This document shows, in pieces, positions 28,201-41,600 of a stretch of DNA of 64,000 bases. Made by a program: the position numbers and the translations under genes. The notes below the pieces were generated by a model. The model saw nothing but the letters and a program-made list of their open reading frames with translations. It was not told where the DNA came from and did not search any database. Within the stretch, counting starts at the first letter, position 1; each line of letters starts with the position of its first letter. The DNA comes from Strigops habroptila (Eukaryota; Chordata; Aves; Psittaciformes; Psittacidae), in contig NC_044278.2 of assembly GCF_004027225.2 (NCBI RefSeq), positions 101,238,743 to 101,302,742 on the forward strand. The letters are read 5' to 3'.

Positions 28201-31200
28201 TGGAGACCTTTCCCTTTTGGTTAGTGCACAAACTTCACATAGTTAATGTATATAGCTTTTTTATCTTTACAGTAAAGATACTCTCAGCCTTCTTCACAGT
28301 CAACCCCTTTAGTTCTTAAAAGCATTGAGTAACTCTCCCTATTTTATCAGAGCTTATCCTTTTGGAACCAGCAAAACTTCTATTCCATTAACCTACTTGT
28401 GTTTGTACATCCCAAAAGATTCAGATTATTCAGTTCAAAGTTATTTTCCATCCCCAGCTATCCTGAAAGGTCCCTCCTACTTTCCAAAACCCCTGTCTGG
28501 TAGAAAAAAATCTGTTGACTAGCACATCTTGGAGCATATATACCTGAGCATTGTTAGCATTTCACTCCAGAATATCACTGAGAACTTGGAGTTGAAGGAG
28601 ACAGTGATTTCAGCTGTCCTGTTGTGGCCTGGAGTAGAATAACAGTGCTTTGTAGCAACAAAAATTAATTAGCTGTAATATCCTATTCCCTTATAAACCC
28701 TGGTGCTGTTGCCTGTGTGAATATTTAAACTCTTTCTCAGAAACCTTAAGCAGTTTGAGGGCTATCACTTTGCTTGGCACCTTGCATCTTTGTTGCCATG
28801 CTGCCACTGTTCCAGTTGAGGTTGAAGGCATTGAAATGACATCTATTGACTCATTTGCATGGATCCCCACCTCAGGCCAGTCAGAAATGACCGTACAAAG
28901 CGAGGGTCTGTTCTGAGGCTCTGGTGTGCCTCGTCCACAGCCTTCAGGCACATGGGCTCTGCCAGGTCTTTGCAGTCTGTACGTAGCTCATCAGTTTGTG
29001 TTCTGCTCTGTGTTGCCTGCATGTGTTCCCAGGGCTGTCAGCATCCCCACACATCAGCTGTCAGCGCTGTTGTGTCTGCCTGATCACGGCAGTCCCTCAG
29101 CTCTCTCCACGCTTTCTGCAGAGATGAGTTTGGTACCTCTGTTTTCGTAAAAGCAAACTTTCTTCACCAGCTCTCTATGTAACCATAACCGTCCTCTGGA
29201 TTATCCATGCTGGCATTCCTGGCCTTTTCTGGTAAACAATATTTCCTTCTCGGAAACATCCTAATGGTGTCTGGAAGCTGTTTTTAACTGACTTTGGCAA
29301 GGGGAGTGTTTTTCTTGCTGACTTTTCCCTACCCTGCCTTCCTGTTTGCAAGGTACTATGATCCCCAGCACTTCCCTTGTGCTGTAGCCATGCCATTTCC
29401 CAATTTCCCATCTCTGTCTGGGGCTTACCAATACATGTGCACAGTATGGTGATCAATCTTCTCTGTTGAGCTTGATGTTAGAGATAAGAACATTGTACAA
29501 GCATTTAATTCATTCCTGAAATATTTAGTTTCTGTAGAGTTCTTTAGGGCCTGAAGAGTACAAAGTGTCCTTCAATGTCTTCTGCTGGCTAATTACTATT
29601 ATAATTCCTGATGCAGATGACGTTCATTTGTATGCTATAGCATATGAACCACAAGAGCTGGAGCAGGAGCCTGGTGTACAAGCAGGGATAAATGGTCAGA
29701 GTGCAGGCAGGTGGGGCTGGCTTGGGGTCAGAAGCAGTGGGCAGGCTGGGGTGGAAACTTCAGCTGCTGGGGCAGAGGCAGCAGAGGTGGGAAATGCAGA
29801 TTGGCAGTGGAGGAAGGCTGGTTGTGGATTGAGGCTGCTCAATCACAGTTCCCACTAAAACCTTTCAAGCAAGAAGGGTGTCCAAGGGATCTAGACAGCA
29901 TCAGGATGGGGAAATGCAGGCGCAGGCACAGGCACAGACACGTCAGGGGTTGTATTCTTCTTACACTATGCCCTCAGAGGCTCCCAGCTCCCACAGCTTA
30001 GCAGCACCCAGCTGACTTGACAGACTAACAGTTTGAGGGGTTTTGTATTACTAGACCAGCAAATGGGGTGATGGAGGGGCAGCAGAATGTGGGTTGCTTT
30101 AGGGTGGAAAAGTGCCATGGGGATAGGGCTCTGACAGCTAGGAGAGCCTTGGCTGTTTGCAGGACCTGAGCTGGCAGGTAGGTCTGGGGTAAAAGGAAGG
30201 TGTGAGACCCTATGTTTCTGCCCTTCAGCTGCTGGGAAGCATGAGCTGGGTGTTTCCTAGCAGCGTATCTGTGAGAATGGTAACACTGGCTTGGGAAATG
30301 CCTGCCAGGTTCCCTTCCTTTTCCAGATGCAGTCTCTGTATCCAGCACCTCAACCCAGTGATGACCAGACAGCCCCCTGGGTAGTGGTACCTATGGCTGA
30401 GGCTCATGCATGGCCAGTCTCCCTGAGGTGGTGGCTCACTCTCTGTAAGCACTGCTTTTAGGACAAGCTGCAGGCTTGCTTTCCATTGCCATGGCTCTCT
30501 GTTCCTTGGGTGGGTGGCAGTGACAGTTGTGCCACGTGAGTCATTCTCTGTGGGCATTAACAAGTCTCCTCAGGCCTGGTGGCACTTGCTAGCCCTGGCA
30601 GAGCAGCAGTCCTGGTGAAGAAGACCCCAACGGTGGGTTTCCAGACACATTAATGTGTCTGCAGAGCCTGCTGCCATCCTGAGAAGGGGCTGTCAGGGGG
30701 ATCCTGCAAGCAGAGCTGCAGGACAGCCTGTGGCTAGGCTGTGTTCAGTGTGGTTGCTATCAGGTAGGATGGATGCAGCTGCAGGTAATGTAGCTCAACA
30801 GGTACTGAGAAGTGGCTGTGTGCTGGGTGATGGGCAAGGCATAAAATATGGACTGTCTCCACCCTGCAGACTGCTTACAGCCAGGATTACAGATTCTTAG
30901 AGATCTGCTGATAATCAAAGCTCGGGGGTAGCTGTCAAAGGAAAAATTAAGAGAAAGCAGTGAATTAGTTAATCAGTGTGGGCAGAATCTCTCCCAGTGA
31001 CTTATTTTCATACCATGCACATGCTTTAAAAAAGCAGCGGAATTAAACCAGCATTTGACGCTGCCCTCTTGAGACTTTATTTGAATGTAATATATATCAG
31101 TTACTGTGTATTCAAAATTCCCATGCTAATATACAATCTGCAGAGGCTTATAATGTGTGCTGGTTGGAATCTGAGACAAATTAATATCATAGTTTCATTT

Positions 31201-32467
31201 TCTTAAAAAAAGAGAAATAATCTGCTGGGTTGCAAGTTCCTCAAGGAATATTGAGCAGAAAAGAGACAGAATTACTGGGGAGTGATTTTGAAAGCAGCTC
31301 TTACTGGCCAATTGCTCAAAGCCACTGCCAGAAAATAAGGGAAATGTTTTTTTTATTAAACATGATTGCTGTGACCTTCTCTGGTTAACCTACAGAAGAA
31401 AAAGCAAGCTATGGACTGTGTATGATTGGTTGTTATTACAGCTGGGCTGTTTTTCGGTGAACCTGTAGAAGCTAGAATGTTTATTTTGATTTATTTTTGA
31501 TTTGGCTTTGCTCAAAAGAGCAAAACCAAATGAAATACCTTCTAGGGCTACACATGTGTACCCATTTCTCTTTGAGTACTGTGGCTGCTGCCCCTGCTCT
31601 CACATCCTTAATCTCTGTGAACATCACAGCCATGCACGTCCCTGTCTCCCTCCTTCTGTGCATAGAGAGGCTCTGCAATGGATATTGAGCATTGTCCTCC
31701 TCTCAGTGCAAAGACTGCAGCTGTATCTGGCCCTTGAGTGAGAGGCGATCAGGTAAGCTTTCTCTTATTCATCTTCTTCCAACGCAAGCGCCACTAATGC
31801 TTCCCTGAGGATTGCATAAATGAGATGGAGAGCAGAAATCTGATGTATTTATGCACAGCAGAGTCAAGAGGGCCCCGTTGTGTTTGGGATATGCACAAGC
31901 AGAGCTCCAGAGAGCTCCTGCTATGGGGAACCAAAGACAAAACACAGACCAGCACTAAGACCGGAGGAACAAGGACAGCACAGTCATGTGGAGGTGTTTT
32001 GTCAGCCTTGGAGGTGTTTTGCAGAGGTACGCTTACATATGCAGCTGATTATGCCTAAGAAAATCCCCACAGAATTCAGACTCAGTGAGCTAATTGTGGA
32101 TTAGGTCATTTTCTATGTGCCTTCCAAGATGACTGCATACACCTAATTAAGATGCTTAATGTATTTTGTTTAGTCCAACTGGTGATGGAGGAGGAAGGTT
32201 ATTGGTCTGGTATCTGGGGTATTGGCAGGGCTAGTTTTTATGTGGATTGGAATTCAGCAGGCTTTCAGTTTCCAAGGAATAAGGTTACCAACAAGGCTTA
32301 GTCACACAATTACTTTAAGAAACAGTCCAGTCACTAAAAAGATTTTCTAAAATGACAAGATTCCACTGATTCATCTTTCTTTGTCATTTCTTGGTCTCAG
32401 CTCTCACTTCAGGAAAAATATGCACTTGACTTATATTGAAAACAAGGTTGTTTAAACAATTCAACAA
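22296..32467. other. Intergenic, no supported gene
   Basis: These 10 kb have no recognisable transposon or exon. A short CAGGCA-type run lies at 29916-29941, and a 12-bp unit (ggaggtgttttg) occurs twice, about 20 bp apart, near 31990-32025. Open frames are all under 115 codons and none matches a family I know. Confidence 0.55.
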
Positions 32468-33060
32468 TCACCGAATGGTTGAGGTTTGAGGTTGGAAGGC
32501 ACCTGGAGATTATCAAGTCCAAATCCCTGCTCAAGAAAGGCCACCTAAAGCTGGTTACCAGGACCATGTCTATCTGGGATGTGAGTACCTCCAGGGATGG
32601 AGACTCCACAACATCTCTGAGCAACCTGTTCCAGTGTCTGATCACTCATAGAGTGAAAAAATGTATTTCTTAAGTTTAAATTTCATATGTGCCCATTGCC
32701 TCCTGACTTTCCATTGGGCACCAACAAGAAAAGTCTGGCTCTGTTGTCTTTACTCTCTCCCAACATCAGGTAGTTATATACACTGATAAGATCCCCCTGA
32801 GCCTTCCTTTCTCTGGGCTAAGCAGTCCCAGCTCCCTCAGCCTTGCCTCAAACATCAGGTGCTCCAATCCCCTAATTATCTTCATGGTCCTTCAGGGGAC
32901 TGTCTCCAGTATGTCTATGCCTCTTTTGCAATGGGGAGCCCATATCTGGACACAGCATCCCAGGGCTGAGCAGGCAGGAATGAGCACCCCCTTGACCTGC
33001 TTGAAACACCCTTCCTAATGCACACCAGGAGGTGTCTTGCCATCCTTACCACAAAGGTAC
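32468..33060 (-). mobile_element. Older CR1 LINE fragment, about 590 bp
   Basis: This is antisense CR1. The 3' end 'gaggttggaaggcacctgga' is followed by ORF2-tail pieces: 'tccagggatggagactccac', 'aacctgttccagtgtctgat', 'ccccctgagccttcc', and the 'ctggacacagcatcccag' block near 32948. The octamer repeat is lost and the reading frame is broken. This suggests an older subfamily than the copies at 21.7 and 35.0 kb. Confidence 0.88.
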
Positions 33061-35017
33061 ATTGCTGGCTTGGATGTCCACACAAAAATGAATTTTATAC
33101 CACTGATACACATGGCCAACTTAACTGTACATTTAAAACAAACAGCGGATGTAAAACGTAAGTGCTGGCTAAGAAAGAAAACTTTTATATGAAGAGATTG
33201 AGTTTCAAGTGATTTGTTGGAAGGAAAAGCCTGTGGCTGTGAATGGCCAAATGCCTTTACAAGACAAGTGGTGAAGAGCCAGGAGAAGTGAGAAGTGCCT
33301 GTGGTGTTTGGCCAAAAGCAGCACCTACAAGTGCTTTGTGCCAAGCGCTGTTTCGCAAACAGGCTGGAGGCAATGTGTAAATAAAACACAAACCATGCAG
33401 AGTTCATGTATGAAAAACTGGTGATGCTGAATGTCAGCTGCCACACAGCCAGTGAGGCTGCAGTGTTTGATGTCTCTGGTAGGACTCAGCCATGCTTTCT
33501 GGGGCATCTGAACTCTCACTTAAGCCGTCCTGTCCTCAGGAATGCAATGGAAAGTGCAGCCAGTGGAGACTCCTTGTGTTTCACAGTTGCTTGCTCTGTT
33601 ACAGGGACATTTTTGATGCTCTTCTGACCATAGGCGCATCAGTGAGGTCTGAAGCAACTCAGGGAACTCAGCAACCATGTGCCTTGATAAGAACAAAAAT
33701 CCATTAGGAATAGGGTTGCTGCCATCTGTTGGTTGAAATACCATGGGGAGCTGAAAGAATCCTTGAATTGATAATGCCATCTAACATGTAGATCTACTGA
33801 GAAAGGATATTTTGTTTTTAATGACAAGTGTGATGCGATTGTGTTTTAGACATCGGAAGAGGGAGACAAAATGATTTGTCTGCATTATTATATCACATAC
33901 TTGCTGCCCTGCACATCAGTTTAAGTCCTTTGCTGAAGAACTGGCCAAAGTTTTAGCTTTTCAAGCTGTGGGTCTACAAACATTTCTCTTGGCAGCAGTG
34001 CCAGATTCAGCAGCTTGTGCTGCTATAATTGCTCATGGCCACTCCACAGCCGAACATTTATTAACTACTATTTGTGCGACAGCACCACAGACCAAACAAG
34101 CAAACTGATAAGGACTGGGAATAACCCCTCCCCTCTTCTTTTTCAAGATCATTCAAAGGCTGCATAAGTTTCCAGGACCCGTCTGTATGTCCTCCCACAA
34201 ACACAGCACGGCTGAGGGAGGAGGGCACCCTTAGGAGCTGCTGAAAGCTGCCCTGCTGCTGTGAGAGACTCCTGACGCTGTCAGCAGGGCTTTCAGCAGA
34301 ACACAAATCTGTAGCTGCTACTTGAATTTGTAAAAGTCTGGGACCAGACAGTAAAACAGGTGTTCCATAATCTCTCCAAAGGCTGTAACTACCCAGGTTT
34401 CCTCCTCTCTTCCTCCCAAGCCCAGAGCAGGTCAGAGTTCACATTCACTGCCTGAAGCTCTGCCCTATTCTGAGAGTCACAGATACAAGCAGTTAAAAGT
34501 AAATCCTAAAGATAGAGCTGCCCTGAGAGGTGACAAATGTTCACCACGAGTCTGCTAAACAAATCTACATGCACTAAACATTTCCAGAGTGAAGGGTTGC
34601 CATAGGAGGTAAAATTGAATCTTCTGTCTCCTGTGTCCCAAATGATCTGGGTATTAGGTGTTAACACTTGCATTAAGTGTTACTTGCAATACCTTGCTGT
34701 GTCCACTGGACTCTCTCAATTCTCACCTTCTCCCCTCTGCACTCTGTCAGGCTCCACTTGCAGCTACACTACCTGCCTGGCAGCTCACCTCCAACAGAAT
34801 TTCTTACAAGGTTCAGAAATAGCTACTGAGTATATTGAAAAGGCATGATATGTACTTTGGGATGTTTCTGAGCCCTTTCACTGGAAATGTGCACGGGCAG
34901 ATGCACCAAAATTTCTAGCTAAAACTCATGTCTCCTCTAGGGTTGCCAAAGTTTGGGTTTGACCTAGAGATATGGGGGGGGAGGGGGTAATGGCAGGGTG
35001 GCAGTCTCCAGATTATT

Positions 35018-35395
35018 TCATAGAATCATAGAATCATGGAATGGTTGGCGTTGGAAAGGACCTTAAGATAATCTAATTACAACCCCCCTGCCATGGAACA
35101 CCTTCCACTAGAACCAGGTTGCTCCAAGCCCTGTCCACCCTGGCCTTGAACACTGCCAGGGATGGGGCATTTACCACTTCTTTGGGCAACCTGCTCCAGT
35201 GCCTCACCACCCTCACAGGAAAGAACTTCTTCCTTATATCTAACCTGAACTTCCTCTGTTTTAGTTTGAACCCATTGTTCCTTGTCCTGTCGCTACAGTC
35301 CCTGATGTAGAGTCCCTCTCTGGCATCCTTGTAGACCCCCTTCAGACACCGGAAGGCTGCTATGAGGTCTCCACGCAGCCTTCTCTTCTCCAGGC
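35018..35395 (-). mobile_element. CR1 LINE 3' end, 378 bp
   Basis: This minus-strand copy starts with the octamer repeat tcatagaatcatagaatc, continues through the CR1 3' UTR, and runs into the reverse-transcriptase C-terminus. That protein part still reads [11 protein letters not shown] and [10 protein letters not shown] in one frame. It is truncated at LEKRRLRGD, so only the last quarter of the ORF2 tail remains. A 20-base gap relative to other copies is seen after 'ccatgg' near 35093. Confidence 0.93.
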
Positions 35396-36244
35396 AATTT
35401 CCATGTGGGTTGAATGAAAAGTGCAGTCCGCAAACTTCTCCTTGTGTCTCCCACTGATGTGGGTGGATAAGGAACTCCTTCTCATACATGATCTAGCAGT
35501 TCTTGCTCCTCGCACACTCCAGTCACAATGCAGCCAGACGACAAGTTCTTCTGCAGTCTGACCTTGCTGGTAGGTTTTTTGCACTAGCGCTTCCCAATAA
35601 CTTCTAATGGCTGCAGCATATTTTGAAATTTTAGGAAGTTCACTTCAATTTTTGCGTGATCTTTGCAGAACTGGCTGAAACCAGATGTAGAAGAGCCAAT
35701 TTCCCTGGTAATTCAGAGCTCCAGCTGAACTCTTGTTCAAATTGTAGGAAATACTGAAGAAAGATTCACATGCTGGAAGCCTGCCTGTGGCTTTCAGCAG
35801 AGGTTTAAAGGAGAATTAGCTGGCTAGGTTAAACACTGCCTTACTCGTTCTTGCAAATCACAGCTCTTAATACTTAATTCTTATTTTGCTTTTTGTGCAA
35901 GAATTACAGTCTGAGGATGTGTTGTGTAATAAGCCAAATAGATGAGCATCTACATTGACATTACAAAACTGTCAATGAATATACTCTACAGTCAGGTACA
36001 CAGTGATAAGTAAAAGGGGAGATGTTGGACCCTGGTTATCCTTGACCAATCCACTGCTCAGGTTCTGGCTCATTCCTTCATTCAGTTTTGCATGTAGTCC
36101 ACCTAGCTCTTTCCAAGGTGAAAGTAAGGTTCTGAGGAGGGCTTGCTATCATTCTGTGAAGAAGCACTTTTTATCTATCTCAAGCTAATCTAATACTAGT
36201 TTGATCATGGTCCCCTAGTTCTAGCATGTGGATATAGTGAATAA

Positions 36245-36540
36245 CTGTTCTGCATTCACCTCATCCACTGCCTTCATGATTTTGCAAATGTCAGTCACAA
36301 TCCCCAGCCTCCTTCTCTCCAAAGCCTTTTTAGTCTCTCCTTACAAGTTGTTTCATTATCTTGTTTCAGCTGTCCCTCTCTGCCTTTTCTCTAACTCCAT
36401 CACATCCTGGAGAGGACATAGCTTAGCATCAGTGGGAACATCTTCCATGTGGGTTATGCAGTGTGATTCGCTAACTCCAGACACAGCAGCCCTGTGTGAA
36501 GTGTGCTCCAGCCTCTTGGAACCTCAGGTCACCTCATCAG
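36245..36540 (-). mobile_element. Ancient CR1/L3-like LINE remnant
   Basis: The core at about 36268-36350 (ccttcatgattttgcaaatg, then 'ccagcctccttctctccaaa' and 'tttttagtctctcc') resembles the antisense of the old amniote CR1/L3 reverse-transcriptase tail that encodes a [11 protein letters not shown]-like block. The remainder to about 36540 is weakly similar. It is much more diverged than the other CR1 copies. Recognition is by eye, so the boundaries are approximate. Confidence 0.45.
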
Positions 36541-36630
36541 AGAAGAGCTTGGCTGTACTCATTGTGCTGCCCTGACTACATCTTACTGCACGGGTTTCTG
36601 TGGGCCAGCATGGACCCTAGCTAACACCAG

Positions 36631-36705
36631 CTAACACCAGGTCTCTTGGGAGCTCATCACTGCACTATCTCTCTCTTCTCTTAATCTTCCCCTTCCTAGA
36701 AAGTA
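36631..36705 (+). repeat. Copy A of a paired 70-bp repeat
   Basis: The sequence runs from ctaacaccaggtctcttggg through 'ctcatcactgca' to 'cttaatcttccccttcctag'. It matches 38569-38640 at all but about four or five positions. A 10-bp direct repeat (ctaacaccag) starts just before it, at 36621, and overlaps its first bases. No other copy was noticed in the window. Confidence 0.9.
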
Positions 36706-38568
36706 AAGAATAGATTGACTTTTCCATGATGCCACTGCCGTCCCAAGAGGACAGATGACCACAGGGCAGTGGCTGCAGTGTCTGGGTGCTGCAGATGCAG
36801 GATGCTGGGGACAGCCACCTAGTTCATGAGACAGTGACATGTTAGGCTGCTAAGGGCAGAGGCTGTCCAGGGCATTCCACAAGGTAATAGCAAAAATAAA
36901 ATCCAACAGGCCAAAGAAATTAAAGAAAGCCTAAACAAAACAAAACTCCTGGAGCCAGGAGAGCACTTGGTGGTTACAAGCGATGTTTCTTGTAAATGGC
37001 ATGACTAATGTCTTTCCTGAAAGTCCTGGCCCCCTTCCAGCAGCCAGCCACCTACCATCAGCACTTGGCAGCGGCTGCTCCCCAACACCCCTCAGTGAAA
37101 GCCAGGGGCAAGCAAACCTCCCACCGGACAGCAAAATCAAGGTGTTAAATTTTGCTGAGTCCTTGGGGGCTCTGCTGAGACCAACCCTGACGGGGGGCAT
37201 GAGTGAAACACACACAGAAAGGAGGTCTCCCGAGGTCTGGAGATAAAACACAGTGTGTGGTTGGGAAGCTGGGAAGGGGAAGGTGTGCAGCCAAGGCTGG
37301 CTCGCTGGCTCCACAACCCTTCCAGTTTGGGTGGAATTCCAGCAGAATAGCATCCTGTGCGTTTATAGAAGTGTTCCTATGGCCCTTGCTGCAATGCTTG
37401 GACCCGATGGAGAAAAGAAAAATGTGGTTATGAGGAAATAGTGCTGAGCTCTTAAAGATTGTTTTTGTTTGACTCAATCCATTAGAGTTTGGGTTTTACA
37501 GCTGTGTGACGCAAAATATGCCCATCCTTAGAATAAACCTAGAAAAAGCAATGCTTATCTCCTGCTTTACAATTGGTACTTGTACCTGGTACCTGGTGGT
37601 GTTCCTAAGGTCTTCAGGTGGACAAAAAGAAACTAGCGTCCGTAAGAATGCACATAATCTGTCACCCTTGCCCAGGGTCAGAGCTGAGGCACGGGATGAT
37701 GGGTCCCAAAGCCAATGTCTTTACTTGCTCTTGTGTCCCAACGCAACCATGAAATCAAGTTGATTGACACAAAAGTGAGCCCAGTTTTCACTAAGAGATC
37801 AAGTGGACTCAGGTCCCTGCTGGCTATACCTTGTCTTAGCCGTGGGATTCAGTAATGACCTCAGGTCTTCCCTGCCGCACCTGCTTCAGCTCCACAGGCT
37901 GTAGCTCACAACAGAACCCAGCTGGCATAAAATAGGAAGAGAAACAAGTGCAGAGAGAGCACAGGCTTTTGGATCTTCTGGGCCTTCTGAGTGTGCATTT
38001 CTGTTTATGTAAGAGTCAGTCTGCTTCTGGACAGCTTGTGCCTTACAGCCCCAAGGAGATGCTAATTCCTGTAGGTTGCAAACTGAATTCTCTAAATTGG
38101 AAGAGAAATTTCATCGAACTCGGGAGAAGAGTGAAGACAGCGAGAGGGGACACAGCTGCATTTCCCCATAGCAGTGAGGGAAAATAAAACAGGGCCAGCT
38201 ATGGCTGCGGTGGTGAGGAGGGGCAGCAGAGCCCTGCTGACATGATACACAGCACGTGCCACACCAGCAGTAATGGGGTGTGTGGGAGAGCAACAGCCCT
38301 GTTAGCCTTCCTCCTCCTCCCTCCCATAAATCTGCCTCCAGTTGACGGAAGGCGATGCGCTCATCTATTCCCAGTCCTGAGTGTGCCTGTCCTTTTATAA
38401 ATCTAACCTGATAGCTATTTTCCTGTCCTTGACTCTAAGCAGTTGTGCAGCTTCTAGGCACACCAAGAATGAAAAAGGAGCAGCACCTTTTCCAAGAGGT
38501 GAATGTATTGCTAGTGCTGCTCCATTTTCTTTATGTCTCATTCTGTAAATGCTTCATACATACCTGCT

Positions 38569-38640
38569 AACACCAGGTCCCTTGGGAGCTCATCACTGCA
38601 ATAGCTCTTTCTTCTCTTAATCTTCCCCTTCCTAGAAGGG
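38569..38640 (+). repeat. Copy B of a paired 70-bp repeat
   Basis: This copy lies 1.94 kb to the right of copy A, in the same orientation. It shares 'cttgggagctcatcactgca' and 'cttctcttaatcttcccctt' followed by 'cctagaa'. Similarity stops sharply on both sides. It could be a local duplication or two copies of an unrecognised dispersed element. Confidence 0.9.
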
Positions 38641-41600
38641 CCTTCTGAAGGTATTTCTAGACATTAACCAACAGTTTCTCTGCAGGGTTCAAGTTTGCTG
38701 TTGGGAGTCACTGCTCTTCCGTCAGAGTGCTCCTCCAGTGGGACGTGGTCTGCTATAGCTGTGCCATAGCTCTGCCATATCTCAGCATTCACTCTGGGCC
38801 ATCAGATGCAATTTAGGACAGCTTCATCATTTCGTGATGGGTTTCTGCCTTGTGATGACCAGCTTCTCTGTAACCCTTTGTGCATGTGAATCATCTCCAA
38901 TGTAGTGATATACACCTATACACGTAGAATAAATGTATTTCTGATGAAAGACAGGCCTGATGATTGATAATTGCATAAATAAAGGAGTACAGATAATGGA
39001 AATAAAATCAAGGTACCCAGGCAGGAAATAAGCGAGTCACCGATATGAAATGCACATTACACTACTGACAGGTGTTTTAATACAGCTTGTGAATAAGGGA
39101 TTTATTTATAAGAAAAAAAGCTAAGTCAAAACCTCAGAGTCTAATTATTTATCCAGCTACGCAATTACTAGTTATAAATCTCTAAAATGGCTGAGAAAAT
39201 GTTTGGGGAAATGCCAAGTCTGGCTGTGTGTGAAATGCTATTGCTAGGAACTGTGTTATTCCTACCGATATATTATGGCCAAAGACACCAGAGACTTTCC
39301 ATTTTCTGGGAGCTCTGCCTTTTTGCAGCAAGAAATGTGCTTTCAGTGATGGCTTTAATATCACATTACAGGCTTCGGCCACACAGGGGAGGAGGAATGG
39401 AGGTAGTTGGGCCTTTCTGGATTAAATGTCTATTATATGGTTGCCAGGGACAACAGGGACTGGGTTTAATTCTGTGCTCATATCCTCTGCTATTCAAATT
39501 GTTCCTTGGGGATGTGCCTGATCAAATATGAACTGCGCTAAATCCTGAGACCTGTTGGAAGAGCATTGGCCTAAGTGGTATAATATGTGCTGAGGCAGAA
39601 GAGGAGCTTGTGAGTTAGCCAGTGTCAGCTTAGCCTTTCCTATCCTGAAGGCTACAGTGTTTGAGACACAGGATGGTGACAGGTCCCCAGGAGCACAGCT
39701 CAGGGTCACAGTTCTGCTTCCTTCCCAGCCACTGCACAGAGGGATTTTTTTCCTAGAAGCTGGCACTGGTTCTGTTTCAGTGCTCTCTGCACCTTCCGTC
39801 CAAGGCACACCTAATCCTGGAAGGCTCCTGTACCCAAAATCTCAATGTCACTAGACATTTGCCAACGGTAAAGTAATAAACTCCATAATGTAGTCAGTAG
39901 GGTATCCTGGCATACCAAGAAGGGTACCAGTGCAAGAACTTCGGATATATGCCATGATTTTAGCCTTACCCACCTAGATGGTGAATATAAAGAAAGAGTT
40001 ATGTGCCCTAGTATAGTTTCCACAGGGCTATACCACGATTGTATGCTTACGGTAGGGATATCTTAAGTATACCTCCCACAAATTTCTACTGTGGTTTATA
40101 ATGAAAGACCCAAAAACTGGACCAGTAATAAACTATAGATTCCTTGTTAGTGTAAAACATATTACAGTAGTCAAGCATAGGAAAAAGCCAATTAGCATTT
40201 GCCATCTGGGTTAGAAAACCCCAGACAGCCACAGTAAAGAATGAGGATGAAACTTCTGCGAAACCTTGTCCAAATGGCACTTGCCATTGCAGACTGATTC
40301 AAACTAGGTTTTGGAGGCTGTCCACATAGAGATGCTTCCTGGGATGCATAGCCTTCCTAGGCATGCTACACCTCCACTAAAAACCAAAGAGCTGCAACAC
40401 AGGCTGCTCTGAAGAAACGACTGCTGCATCACCCTCTGTGTTTTCTCAGCCCAGAAGGGAGGGAAGCACTAAGGACGCTGCCAAATGTTGCCCTAAGTCG
40501 CACTTCCACAGCTGCTGGCACTGTATTTGTGCTGGCTCTTCTGGAGGCATACATCTGATCTAGGTCTGCCCCAAGCCTGCATTCAGTGGCATTTTTGCTG
40601 GAAGAGGCCAAGCACGGGATGCAGTGGGTGCAGCAGTGCAGGCTTCAGGTGCTTCGGGTGGCACTGCAAGCTGCATGCACCTTATCTTCCATGACTTCTG
40701 CATGGCTCCCTCCAGGGCTGCTCCTGCCACACCTGGGTGAAAAAAACCCTGGATGAATATAGCACAGGATGCCAATTCCTCCATAAACGAGGGCTCCAAC
40801 CTGCTGCCCCACCGCCTGCTGAGTGTCTTGTGCAAGCTGCAGGGGGTCTGGCGGTGTGGGTTGGTGTGTGCCGCCAGTCCTGCAAGTGGCACTTCAGACA
40901 CAACTTGGCTTCCCATGTAACACACCAGACTCAGAGCAGAGCTGCTGCCACTGGATGCGTTGCTGGATTTCTCATCAATAACAAAGATTCAGAGGGGCAG
41001 CACCATGCTCCATGGGGTCTGGGTCCGGGAAAAGGGTGCTGAGCAACAGCAGAGACATGCAGCAGCAGTGGAGGGACCTCAGGATGGAGTGGTGGTGTTT
41101 GCTGGTGTGGGATCACCTTTCTGTGGCACAAGGAATGGAGCCATGAGAGGACAGTCGCTGGGAGACAGCAACCTCAGCCCATAGCCAGCAGGGCAGCTTA
41201 GGACAAGCTATATCTCTGAGGTCTTGCCCCATATTGCTTTCAAGTGGCAGCAATACAGGAGGTCAGGGCAGGTTTTGCTTGTGTGAGCTTCCTCAGGTGG
41301 ACTGTGGATGCCAGTGGGATGGTCACTTGGTGAGGTGCTGCCCAGCATCACCACAGGCCCCAGGACCTGTCTCCTCACCCAAGCCACAAGGAGACCCTTC
41401 ACACCCACTCCAGTGTTGTTACTGCCTTGGGGCTGTGGCTGTGCAGAGCTCCAGCACAAGGGCTGCACCATGCCCCAGGCTAGCAGAGGCATCTCCTCCC
41501 CTGGGAAATGTTAGGAAGAGGCTGCTTCTCTACTGCACGCCCCAGAGCAGGTTGGTGCCATCCAGGCTTGAGGTTTATGTGTGACTGATGGTCGCCTGCT

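Noticed and set aside
35073-35489. 138-codon minus-strand frame as a host gene
   Set aside because: Most of it is the CR1 ORF2 tail ([22 protein letters not shown]); the N-terminal part is flanking DNA that happens to be open.
39187-39531. 114-codon plus-strand frame with hydrophobic stretches as a membrane protein
   Set aside because: No known family, with a 66-codon opposite-strand frame overlapping it and no conservation or splice evidence available.
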